The notes beneath the pieces are model-generated. The model saw only the letters and a list, made by a program, of their open reading frames with translations, was not told the DNA's origin and did not search any database. A DNA stretch of 64,000 bases from JBDTSW01 sp963797835. GTDB taxonomy: Bacteria; Actinomycetota; Thermoleophilia; Solirubrobacterales; 70-9. The DNA is taken from positions 62,001 through 126,000 of the forward strand of contig CAWCRN010000019.1 of assembly GCA_963797835.1 (NCBI GenBank), written 5' to 3'. The position numbers were made by a program, and so were the translations under genes. This document shows positions 55,659-64,000 of the stretch, in pieces. Positions within the stretch are counted from its first letter, which is position 1. The number at the start of each line of letters is the position of its first letter.

Positions 55659-57197
55659 TCAGCCCAGCAGGGAGCGCCCGGTCATGGCTTCCGGCTGGGG
55701 GATCCCGAGCATCTCCAGGGCCGTCGGTGCCACGTCGGCGAGGACGCCGCCGTCGGCCAGGCGGAGGCCCCGGACGGTGACGACGAGCGGGACCGGGTTG
55801 GTCGAGTGCGCGGTGTTGGGCGAGCCGTCGGGCTCGAGCATGTTGTCGGCGTTGCCGTGGTCGGCGGTCACGATGCAGGCGCCCTGAGAGGCGTGCACCG
55901 CCTCCACGACCTTCGCCAGGCAGGCGTCCACGGCCTCGACGGCGGCCACTGCGGCCGGGATGTCGCCCGTGTGGCCGACCATGTCGGGGTTGGCGAAGTT
56001 GATGATCCCGAACCGGTAACCGTCGTCGCGCCAGCGGCTCGCGAACGCGTCGGCCGCGGCGGCTGCGCTCATCTCGGGCTTGTGGTCGTAGGTGGGCACG
56101 TCGCGAGGGGAATCGACCAGGCAGCGCTCCTCCCCCTCCCACTCCGCCTCGCGCCCGCCGTTGAAGAAGTAGGTGACGTGCGCGTACTTCTCGGTCTCGG
56201 CCACATGAAGCTGGCGCTCGCCGCGCTCGGCCAGGACCTGGGCGAGCGTCGTCCTGGGCCGCGCCGGCGGGAACGCGACCGGGTAGGGCCATCCCTCCTG
56301 GAACTCCGTCAGCGTCGTCAGCGCGACCCGCGGCGCCTCGCCGCGGTCGAACTCGCCGAAGTCCTCCTCGCCAAGCGCGCGGCAGAGCTGCCTCGCGCGG
56401 TCGGGGCGGAAGTTGAAATGGATGGCGGCGTCGCCGGACGCCATCCCGTCGTAGTCGCCGATCACCGTCGGCAGGACGAACTCGTCGGTCTCGCCGCGCG
56501 CGTATGCGGCTGCGATCGCCTCGGCGGCCGACGCCGCCCGCTCGCCGCGGGCATTGACGATCGCGTCGTAGGCCAGCTTCGTGCGGTCCCAGCGGCGGTC
56601 GCGGTCCATCGCGTAGTAGCGCCCCGAGACGGTGCCGATCCGCCCGGTGCCCTCCAGCCAGCCCTCCAGCTCCTCGATGAAGCCCGGCGCCGAGTCGGGC
56701 AGCGTGTCGCGGCCGTCGGTGAAGGCGTGGACGACGAGGTCGGGAACCTCCTGGCGCCGGGCGAGCTCGATCAGCGCGCGCAGATGCGCCCAGCCCGAGT
56801 GGACGCCGCCGTCGGACACAAGGCCCAGCAGGTGGAGGCGCCCGCGGGGCCCGTTCCTCGCCGCCTCGCACGCGGCGCGCAGGGCCTGGTTCTCGAAGAA
56901 GCTGCCGTCGGCGACCGCGTCGTCGAGGCGGGCGAGGTCCTGCTTGACGACGGCCCCGGCGCCGAGGTTCAGGTGGCCGACCTCGGAGTTCCCCATCTGG
57001 CCGTCCGGGAGGCCGACGTCTCGTCCCGACGCCGAGAGCTGCGTGTGCGGGTAGCGCGACCACAGCTCGTCGAAGGTGGGCGTGTCGGCAAGCGAGATCG
57101 CGTTGCCGGGCCCAGCCGGGGCGAGGCCCCAGCCGTCGAGGATCACCAGGGCAAGACCGGGAACCGGGAGCGACGCGGCGCCGTCCGGAAGGGTCAT
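55659..57197 (-). CDS. gpmI: 2,3-bisphosphoglycerate-independent phosphoglycerate mutase
   Basis: 512 residues, frame intact. Alkaline-phosphatase-type enzyme with LVILDGWG, the catalytic Ser in QMGNSEVGH, the metal motif VTADHGNADNM and HSTNPVP near the C-terminus. It converts 3- to 2-phosphoglycerate. It is the last gene of gap-pgk-tpiA-gpmI, preceded by copy 2 of the two-hairpin element. Confidence 0.97.
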   Translation of the reverse strand: MTLPDGAASLPVPGLALVILDGWGLAPAGPGNAISLADTPTFDELWSRYPHTQLSASGRDVGLPDGQMGNSEVGHLNLGAGAVVKQDLARLDDAVADGSFFENQALRAACEAARNGPRGRLHLLGLVSDGGVHSGWAHLRALIELARRQEVPDLVVHAFTDGRDTLPDSAPGFIEELEGWLEGTGRIGTVSGRYYAMDRDRRWDRTKLAYDAIVNARGERAASAAEAIAAAYARGETDEFVLPTVIGDYDGMASGDAAIHFNFRPDRARQLCRALGEEDFGEFDRGEAPRVALTTLTEFQEGWPYPVAFPPARPRTTLAQVLAERGERQLHVAETEKYAHVTYFFNGGREAEWEGEERCLVDSPRDVPTYDHKPEMSAAAAADAFASRWRDDGYRFGIINFANPDMVGHTGDIPAAVAAVEAVDACLAKVVEAVHASQGACIVTADHGNADNMLEPDGSPNTAHSTNPVPLVVTVRGLRLADGGVLADVAPTALEMLGIPQPEAMTGRSLLG

Positions 57198-57200
57198 GAA

Positions 57201-57260
57201 GCACGTGCGGCGGCTTCGCCGCCTGACATGCCGGTTTCGGCGCTGAGGCGCCTCACGTCA
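57201..57260 (-). repeat. Two-hairpin intercistronic element, copy 2
   Basis: Same orientation and place as copy 1: from the tpiA stop to just before the gpmI ATG. Hairpin GGCGC/GCGCC (57252-57239), linker with GCATGTCAG, hairpin GGCGGC/GCCGCC (about 57222-57208). The first hairpin carries C-G where copy 1 has T-A. It overlaps the tpiA stop codon at 57253-57255. Confidence 0.7.
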
Positions 57261-58017
57261 CGCCCGCGCGGCAGATCGCGAGAAAGTCCTCGGGGTCGAG
57301 GCTGGCGCCGCCGACGAGGCCCCCGTCCACATCCGGCTGGGCCATCAGCTCGCCCGCGTTCCCTGGCTTCATCGAGCCGCCGTAGAGGATGCGGGCGGCC
57401 TCAGCCGCGCCGGCGTCGCGCTGGGCGAGCCGCCCGCGGATGAACGCGATCGCCTCCTGCGCCTGCTCGGTCGTCGCGGTACGGCCGGTGCCGATCGCCC
57501 AGATCGGCTCGTAGGCGATGACGACCTCGCCCAAGCGCCCCTCGGCAACGCCCTCCAGGTCGGCCTCGAGCTGAGCGGCGAGGACCGCCTCCGTCTCCTC
57601 CGCGTCGCGCTGCGCCTCCGACTCACCCACGCACAGGATCGGCAACAGGCCCGCGGCGAGGGCCGCCGGGACCTTCCGGGTCAGCGCCTCGTCGGTCTCA
57701 CCGAAGTACTGGCGGCGCTCGGAATGCCCCAGCACCACCGCCTCGACGCCTGCGTCGACCAGCATCGGAGGCGACACCTCGCCGGTGAACGCGCCCTCGG
57801 CCTCGAAGTGCATGTTCTGGGCGGCGATCCGGATCGGGCTGCGCCGGGTGCGGTCGACGGCCGTGGCCAGCGCCGTGTACGGGGGGCAGACGACGAGGTC
57901 GACCCCTTCGAGGCCCTCGATCGAAGGCACGAAGCGCTCGAAGAACTCAGCGGCCTCGCCCGCGTCCTTGTGCATCTTCCAGTTGGCGGCCACCAGGGGG
58001 CGGCGAGCATCAGGCAT
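57253..58017 (-). CDS. tpiA: Triosephosphate isomerase
   Basis: 254 residues, frame intact. VAANWKMHK (catalytic Lys), VLGHSERR (catalytic His), IAYEPIWAIGTG (catalytic Glu) and YGGSMKPGN (phosphate loop) are all present. Its ATG overlaps the pgk stop by 8 nt. Its stop codon lies inside the two-hairpin element. Confidence 0.98.
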   Translation of the reverse strand: MPDARRPLVAANWKMHKDAGEAAEFFERFVPSIEGLEGVDLVVCPPYTALATAVDRTRRSPIRIAAQNMHFEAEGAFTGEVSPPMLVDAGVEAVVLGHSERRQYFGETDEALTRKVPAALAAGLLPILCVGESEAQRDAEETEAVLAAQLEADLEGVAEGRLGEVVIAYEPIWAIGTGRTATTEQAQEAIAFIRGRLAQRDAGAAEAARILYGGSMKPGNAGELMAQPDVDGGLVGGASLDPEDFLAICRAGVT

Positions 58018-59217
58018 CCTGGAGTGCCTCCACGCCCGGCAGCTCCTTGCCCTCCATCAGCTCGAGCGACGCACCGCCGCCGGTGGAGAGCCAGTCGACC
58101 CCGTCCGCCAGGCCGAACGCGCCGAGGGCCGCCGCGGAGTCTCCCCCGCCCACCACCGTCGTGCCGGGCGCCTCGGCGATCGCCTCGGCAACCGCCCGTG
58201 TGCCGGCGGCGAACGGCTCCAGCTCGAACGCGCCCATCGGCCCGTTCCAGAAGACGGTCCCGGCCCGGTTGATCTCCTCCGCGTAGCGCCCGGCGGTCGC
58301 GGGGCCTATGTCGAGGCCCATCCACCCCGCCGGTACCTCCGTGCCCTCGACGGCCCGGCGCTCGGCGCCGGCGTCGAAGCCGTCGGCGATCACCAGGTCG
58401 GCAGGGAGGAGCAGCTCGCAAGGGGAGCCCTCGGCCTCCGCCAGCACCGAGCGGGCGAGCTTGACGCCCTCCTCCTCCACGAGCGAGTCGCCGGTCTCGA
58501 TCCCCTGGGCACGGAAGAAGCTGAAGCACATGGCGCCACCGATCAGGATCTGGTCGGCGATCTCCAGGAAGCGCTCGAGCACCCCGATCTTGTCGGAGAC
58601 CTTGGCCCCGCCGAGGACGACGCAGAGCGGGCGCTCGGGGTCGTCTCGCACCGCCGTCAGCTCGCGCACCTCCCGTTCGAGGAGCAGGCCTGCGTAGCCG
58701 GGGAGGTAGTGCGCCACGCCCTCGGTCGTGGCGTGAGCGCGGTGAGCCGCCCCGAAGGCGTCGTTCACGTAGATCTCGGCCAGCGCGGCCAGGCGGGCGG
58801 CCAGCTCTGGGTCGTTGGTGGTCTCCCCCGGCTCGAAGCGGCTGTTCTCCAGCAGCACGACGTCCCCGGGCGGATCGCCCTCGATCAGCCGCCGCACCGC
58901 CGCCCCCGCGACGCCCGGAGCGAGGTGAACGTCCACCTCGAGCAGGGCTGCCAGCCGCGGCGCCAGCAGGGCCATGGACAGCTCGGGCTCGCGGTCCTTC
59001 GGGCGCCCGAGATGCGAGACCAGGATCGGCATCGCGCCGCGTTCGCGCAGCAACTCGATCGTCGGCAGCGCCGCCCGGATCCGGGTGTCGTCGGCCACGA
59101 GGCCGTCGTCCAGGGGGACGTTGAAGTCGACGCGTACGAGGACGCGCCGGCCCTCGACGTCGGCGTCGCGGACGCTCGCCTTGCCGAACGTCCCCCGGGC
59201 CGTCCCGGCCTCGGTGG

Positions 59218-59221
<4 letters not shown>
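58010..59221 (-). CDS. pgk: Phosphoglycerate kinase
   Basis: 403 residues, frame intact: VLVRVDFNVPLDDG, HLGRPKDREPELSM, GGAKVSDKIGVLE, FWNGPMGAFE and GGGDSAAAL. It makes ATP from 1,3-bisphosphoglycerate. TTG 59221 is chosen because it overlaps the gap stop (TTGA); an open frame runs 22 codons further upstream. Confidence 0.97.
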
Positions 59222-60243
<1,022 letters not shown>

Positions 60244-60270
60244 CGATCCTCCTAAGGGTTGGTTCAGTCG

Positions 60271-60633
60271 TCAGTCGGCCCCGACGGTGATCTCTATTCG
60301 GTGCCCGTCGGGATCGCGCAGGTACGCCGAATAGTAGGTCGGCCCGTACTCCGGGCGTTGACCCGGGTCGCCCTGGTTGAGGCCGCCGGCGTTGACACCC
60401 GCCTCCCAGGCAGCCTTCACCGCGGAGATGCCGTTAGCCCCGAAGGCGACGTGACCGCCGCCCGCGCGGGCGCCGTGGCGGGCCGCGATGTAGAACACGG
60501 CCCGCACCATCCCCCAGCCGATCCGTTCGTCCGTTTCGATCTGCCGCCGCCAGCCGAGCGGGCCCAGGACCGAGTCGTAGAAGGCTCCGGACCGCTCGAG
60601 GTCGGCCACCTCGAGGCTGACGTGGTGGATCAC
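60271..60633 (-). CDS. VOC-superfamily (glyoxalase/bleomycin-resistance-like) protein
   Basis: 120 residues, frame intact: IHHVSLEVADLERSGAFYDSVLGPLGW opens the first beta-alpha-beta-beta-beta unit and YSAYLRDPDGHRIEI closes the second. Candidate metal ligands are the first His, the His of GGHVAFG and the Glu of RIEI. Substrate unknown. The GTG at 60633 is the start. Confidence 0.85.
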   Translation of the reverse strand: MIHHVSLEVADLERSGAFYDSVLGPLGWRRQIETDERIGWGMVRAVFYIAARHGARAGGGHVAFGANGISAVKAAWEAGVNAGGLNQGDPGQRPEYGPTYYSAYLRDPDGHRIEITVGAD

Positions 60634-60656
60634 GGGCTAGACCCTAAAGGGAGCGG

Positions 60657-61427
60657 TCAGGCGCGGGGCTCCCATCGGAACGCCTTGAGCGCGATGAGCA
60701 GCCCTGCCACCCCCCAGGCGGCGACGATGCCGAGGTCCAACCACGCGAACCCCGCGCCGGTGGTGGTCGGGCTCCATGCGGTGAAGAACGCCTCGAAGAA
60801 GTGACGGATCGGGAAGAGGTCGGCGAACTTGAGCACGCCCTCGGGGATCTCCGTCTCCGGGATGAACACCCCGGACAGGAAGTAGAGCGGCAGCAGCGCG
60901 AAGTTGGAGATCGGCGCCGCGGCGTCCTCGGACGGGATCGCGGCCGAGAGCGCAAAGCCGAGGCAGGAGAAGGCCGCGGCCCCTACCAGCAGGGTGACGA
61001 GAACGGCGGGCAGCCGCTCCCAGGGGATGTCGACGCCATAGAGGACACGGCCGATCACGGCCACGACGATCAGGCTGAGGACCGAGACGACGACGGCGTT
61101 GCCGACCCGGCCCGCGATGAACACCCAGGTGGGGAGCGGGGTGCCGCGCGTTCGCTTGAGGATGCCGTTCTCGCGGTCGACCGTGAGCGAGATCGCCAGG
61201 CTCTGCGTGGTCGCCGAGACGACCGCAAGCGTGATGATCGCCGGGACGTAGTAGGTGGTGGTCTTGATCCCGCCCAGCTCCTCGATCGTGTCGTTGCCGA
61301 AGATCGTCGCGAAGATCAGGAGGAACATCACCGGCAGCAGGACGGTGAAGAAAACCGACGCGGGGTTGCGCCAGAACGTCTTCTGGTCGAAGCGGAACTG
61401 GTGCCGGACCAGGGCGACGGCGCTCAC
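60657..61427 (-). CDS. ABC-2 type permease
   Basis: 256 residues with six helices, frame intact: a cytoplasmic N-terminus (RHQFRFDQKTFWRNP), ILKRTRGTPLPTWVF in the first cytoplasmic loop and LYFLSGVFIPETEIP near the C-terminus. It pairs with the upstream ATPase (GTGA overlap) to form an exporter of unknown substrate, distinct from the 16.6-19.2 kb exporter. Confidence 0.9.
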   Translation of the reverse strand: MSAVALVRHQFRFDQKTFWRNPASVFFTVLLPVMFLLIFATIFGNDTIEELGGIKTTTYYVPAIITLAVVSATTQSLAISLTVDRENGILKRTRGTPLPTWVFIAGRVGNAVVVSVLSLIVVAVIGRVLYGVDIPWERLPAVLVTLLVGAAAFSCLGFALSAAIPSEDAAAPISNFALLPLYFLSGVFIPETEIPEGVLKFADLFPIRHFFEAFFTAWSPTTTGAGFAWLDLGIVAAWGVAGLLIALKAFRWEPRA

Positions 61428-62356
61428 TCGCCGGCCTCACCGTTGGTAGCCGCCGCGGTCAGCTCCAGGTACACGTCCTCGAGGCTCGGACGGCGAACCT
61501 CGAGGCCGATCAGCGGAGCCTCGTGCTCCAGGGACCAGGTCGTCAACCGGGACAGGACCGGGACCGGGTCCTCCACGTGCAACGACACCTCCTGGCCGTC
61601 GCCCAAGGCCCGGACCTCGGCGCCGTCGAGCGGCAGCTGGGAGAGCGCGCGCCCAGGGGGCAGCAGGAAGGTGATCTCGGCGCCGGCCGTCTCGCGGCCG
61701 CCGAGGTCCGCCGGGGTTCCCCTGGCAACGATCTCGCCAGCCGCGATCACGGCCACCCGGTCGGCGAGCTCCTGCGCCTCGTTCATGTAGTGCGTGGTGA
61801 GGAAGATCGTCTTGCCCAGGTCGCGCAGGCCGCCGATGACCTCCCATGCGCGCCGCCGCGCCTCGGGGTCGAAGCCGGTTGTCGGCTCGTCAAGGAACAG
61901 CAGATCCGGGTCGCCGATCAACGCCACGCCCACGTCGAGCCGGCGCTGCTGGCCACCCGACAGGCGCGACACCCGCTCCTCGGCCTTCTGGGTGAGCCCG
62001 ACCTTCTCGATCGTCTCGTCCACCTCGCGCGGGTTCCGGTAGTAGCCGCCGAACAGCTCGATCGTCTCCCGCACGGTCAGCTCCGGATGCATCCGGCTCT
62101 GCTGGAGCACGATCCCGATCCGCTCACGCCAGGCTCGGCCGGCGTGCTCCGGGTCCTCGCCCAGCACCGCGACCTCGCCCGCGGAACGCTCGTGGTAGCC
62201 CTCGAGGATCTCCACGGTCGTCGTCTTGCCGGCGCCGTTGGGCCCCAGGAACGCGAACACCTCGCCCGCCTCGACCTCGAGATCGATGCCGCGTACTGCC
62301 TCGAAATCGCCGTAGGACTTGCGGAGCCCTTGGACGCTGATGACGGCGTCTGTCAC
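61424..62356 (-). CDS. ABC transporter ATP-binding protein
   Basis: 310 residues, frame intact. Walker A GPNGAGKTTT, signature RLSGGQQRRLDVG, Walker B LLFLDEPTTGFD, switch His in FLTTHYMNEAQELADR. The C-terminal ~80 residues (TTWSLEHEAPLIGLEVRRPSLEDVYLELT-type region) follow the DrrA pattern. It lies between rapZ and the gap operon. Confidence 0.93.
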   Translation of the reverse strand: MTDAVISVQGLRKSYGDFEAVRGIDLEVEAGEVFAFLGPNGAGKTTTVEILEGYHERSAGEVAVLGEDPEHAGRAWRERIGIVLQQSRMHPELTVRETIELFGGYYRNPREVDETIEKVGLTQKAEERVSRLSGGQQRRLDVGVALIGDPDLLFLDEPTTGFDPEARRRAWEVIGGLRDLGKTIFLTTHYMNEAQELADRVAVIAAGEIVARGTPADLGGRETAGAEITFLLPPGRALSQLPLDGAEVRALGDGQEVSLHVEDPVPVLSRLTTWSLEHEAPLIGLEVRRPSLEDVYLELTAAATNGEAGE

Positions 62357-62377
62357 GCGCCGGAGACTACGAGGTGC

Positions 62378-63298
62378 TCAGTCCAGCTCCACGTCCCGGT
62401 GCACCACCCGAAGCACCAGGTCGTCGCGCCCCACCAGGTGCTGGGCGACCCGGTCGGCGATCGTGACCGAGCGGTGGCGCCCCCCGGTGCACCCGATGGC
62501 GATGGTCAGATGGCTCTTCCCCTCGGCGACGTACGCCGGCAGCAGGAAGTCCAGGAGCGGAAGGAGCCGCTGGTAGAACTCGCTCGCCAGCTCCCCCGCC
62601 TCCACGTGCTCGACCACCTTGGGGTCACGCCCGGTCAGCGGCCGCAGGTCCTCGCGGTAGTGCGGGTTGGGGAGGAAGCGGACGTCGAGCATCAGGTCCG
62701 CGTCGCGGGGCGGGCCGTTCTTGAAACCGAAGGTGAGGATCGTGAGCGCGAGCTCGGCTGGGCCGCGGGGGCCGAGCATCTCCGTGGAGATCCGCCGCCG
62801 CAGCATCGCGCCGGTCAGCTCGGAGGTCTCCATCACGAGGTCCGCCCGCTCGCGAAGCGGGGCGAGCATCTCCCGCTCGGCGCGGATGCCGTCCACCACG
62901 CGGCCGTCCTGGGCCAGGGGGTGGCGCCTGCGCGTCTCCTTGAAGCGGTCGAGCAGGGTCTCCTCGTCGGCCTCCAGGAAGAGCACGCGGGGCTTCAGGC
63001 CACCGGCCTCCAGCTCCTCCAGCACCGCGTCGAGCTCCTGGAAGTACTCGCCGCCCCGCACGTCGGAGACCACGGCCGCACGCCGGACGCCGCTGCCCTC
63101 GTGCCGGAACAGCTCGCCCAGGGCGCCGATCATCCGAGGCGGCAGGTTGTCCACGCAGAAGTAGCCGCCGTCCTCGAAGGCGGCGATCGCCTCCGACTTG
63201 CCGGCCCCGGAGTAGCCCGTGATGACGACCAGGTCGACGTGCCGGCCGGGGCCGTCGACGGCCGCGGCCATCTCGCCCTCTCCCCCGCGCCTGCTCAT
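62378..63298 (-). CDS. rapZ: RapZ-family nucleotide-binding protein
   Basis: 306 residues, frame intact. Walker A is GYSGAGKSEA, with CVDNLPPRMI following, and the C-terminal GCTGGRHRSVTIAD is the conserved ligand-binding region. In E. coli RapZ controls GlmS synthesis through small RNAs; in actinobacteria the role is not settled. The ATG overlaps the uvrC stop (ATGA), the usual uvrC-rapZ pairing. Confidence 0.95.
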   Translation of the reverse strand: MSRRGGEGEMAAAVDGPGRHVDLVVITGYSGAGKSEAIAAFEDGGYFCVDNLPPRMIGALGELFRHEGSGVRRAAVVSDVRGGEYFQELDAVLEELEAGGLKPRVLFLEADEETLLDRFKETRRRHPLAQDGRVVDGIRAEREMLAPLRERADLVMETSELTGAMLRRRISTEMLGPRGPAELALTILTFGFKNGPPRDADLMLDVRFLPNPHYREDLRPLTGRDPKVVEHVEAGELASEFYQRLLPLLDFLLPAYVAEGKSHLTIAIGCTGGRHRSVTIADRVAQHLVGRDDLVLRVVHRDVELD

Positions 63299-64000
63299 CC
63301 CGCCTTGTTCAGTTGACGGTGGATGTCCCGGGCGAGCTTTCCGGGGAGCCCGGGCACGGCCTCGAGCTCCTCGCGGCTCGCCTCGACGAGGCGCTCCGGC
63401 GAGCCGAAGTGGTTCAGCAGCGCGCGCTTTCGAACCGGGCCGACGCCACGCAGCTCGTCGAGCAGGGAGTGGGTCATCGCCTGGTCGCGACGCCCCCGGT
63501 GGTGGGTGATCGCGAACCGATGTGCCTCGTCGCGAACGCGCTGGAGCAGGCGCAGCGCCTCGGAGTCGCGTGGGACCGGCAGCGGCTCCGAGCGCCCCGG
63601 CACGAACACCTCCTCGATCCGCTTCGCGAGCCCGATCACCGCGACCTCGTCCTCGCCGCGCTCGAGGAGCGGTGCCAGCGCGCGGACCCCGGCCGACAGC
63701 TGGCCCTTGCCGCCGTCGATGACGACCAGGTCGGGCACCGCCGCGAAGCTCTCGTCGCGGTCGGCGTCGTGGGGCGAGAGGTCGGCCTGCTCCTCGAGCC
63801 GTGCGAGACGGCGGCGCAGCACCTCCTCGATGGATGAGAAATCGTCGGGCCCGCCGGTCCGATCCCCTCGAATCCGGAAGCGCCGGTAGTCGGACTTCCT
63901 CGGGGCGCCGCCCTCGAAGACGACCATCGACGCGACCGTGTGCTCGCCGCCGATGTTGGAGACGTCGAAGCCCTCGATGCGCACCGGCAGCCGGCCCAGC
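63295..64000 (-). CDS. uvrC: UvrABC system protein C, C-terminal part (truncated by the window edge)
   Basis: About 235 C-terminal residues: the RNase H-like 3'-incision... more exactly the second nuclease domain begins EGFDVSNIGG with its catalytic Asp, followed by VVIDGGKGQLSAG, RDEAHRFAITHHR and a helix-hairpin-helix pair (LRGVGPVRKRALLNHFGS, VPGLPGKLARDI). The GIY-YIG domain lies beyond the window. It makes the dual incision in nucleotide excision repair. Confidence 0.95.
   Translation of the reverse strand, partial: LGRLPVRIEGFDVSNIGGEHTVASMVVFEGGAPRKSDYRRFRIRGDRTGGPDDFSSIEEVLRRRLARLEEQADLSPHDADRDESFAAVPDLVVIDGGKGQLSAGVRALAPLLERGEDEVAVIGLAKRIEEVFVPGRSEPLPVPRDSEALRLLQRVRDEAHRFAITHHRGRRDQAMTHSLLDELRGVGPVRKRALLNHFGSPERLVEASREELEAVPGLPGKLARDIHRQLNKAG

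Overview
The window comes from a GC-rich (about 70% by eye) actinobacterium-type chromosome. Three things point there: the order rplM-rpsI-glmM-glmS-acpS-nnr-alr, very frequent 4-nt start/stop overlaps, and many start codons sitting 6-10 nt after a -10 hexamer (TANNNT), as expected for leaderless mRNAs. A deep-branching actinobacterium such as Thermoleophilia is my best guess, not a demonstrated placement. Many essential genes (argS, alr, cca, pyrF, nnr, ctaD) are interrupted by single-base frameshifts, while almost everything after 54.4 kb is intact. I read these as assembly or sequencing indels, and annotate such genes as whole CDSs with the breaks noted.

Region 1 (0-15 kb) is a respiratory island. 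On the + strand lies a cluster made of a COX2-like protein, a COX1-like protein, heme A synthase (ctaA), heme O synthase (ctaB) and two tiny membrane proteins. The COX2-like protein has no CuA ligands. The COX1-like protein keeps the fold signatures of heme-copper oxidase subunit I but has lost every heme- and CuB-binding histidine; this looks like an undescribed pseudo-oxidase. On the - strand is a normal CuA-containing, A2-type oxidase operon, ctaC-ctaD-usp-ctaE, in which a universal-stress-type gene overlaps both oxidase genes around it. A diheme cytochrome c lipoprotein, a second Usp-like membrane protein, a CBS-pair protein and an AbiEi/DUF559 gene lie between the two oxidase clusters.

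Region 2 (15-24 kb) is accessory. It holds a glycosyltransferase divergent from a zinc-ribbon/lipoprotein pair, an ABC exporter with two permeases coupled to a GH63-like glycosidase, infA, an RTX-type secreted protein and a beta-helix secreted protein.

Region 3 (23-37 kb, all on the - strand) is a long housekeeping block: rplM, rpsI (with a very long acidic N-terminal extension), glmM, an alcohol dehydrogenase plus metallo-beta-lactamase-fold pair (probably thiol-dependent formaldehyde detoxification), glmS, a DUF3352-like lipoprotein, acpS, nnr, alr, cca, a HIT protein and an enoyl-CoA hydratase-like protein.

Region 4 (37-54 kb) contains tandem secreted M23 proteins and a flippase, guaB3-guaA, a 1-phosphofructokinase-type kinase, a D-Ala-D-Ala carboxypeptidase with a LysM protein, pyrF, HU, argS, an epimerase, an M48 protease, a phosphoesterase, and a lipoprotein coupled to a Ser/Thr kinase. 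Region 5 (54-64 kb) has tgt and the glycolytic run gap-pgk-tpiA-gpmI, then an ABC exporter, rapZ and the 3' part of uvrC.

Non-coding structure worth attention: palindromic bidirectional -10 elements of the form ANNNTANNNT between divergent genes; a two-hairpin element found twice, each time immediately upstream of a start codon, with a compensatory base change between copies; a structured spacer between rpsI and glmM; and a REP-like palindrome inside the rpsI extension. No tRNA, rRNA, CRISPR array, insertion sequence or origin was recognised. No gene-free stretch exceeds 300 bases.
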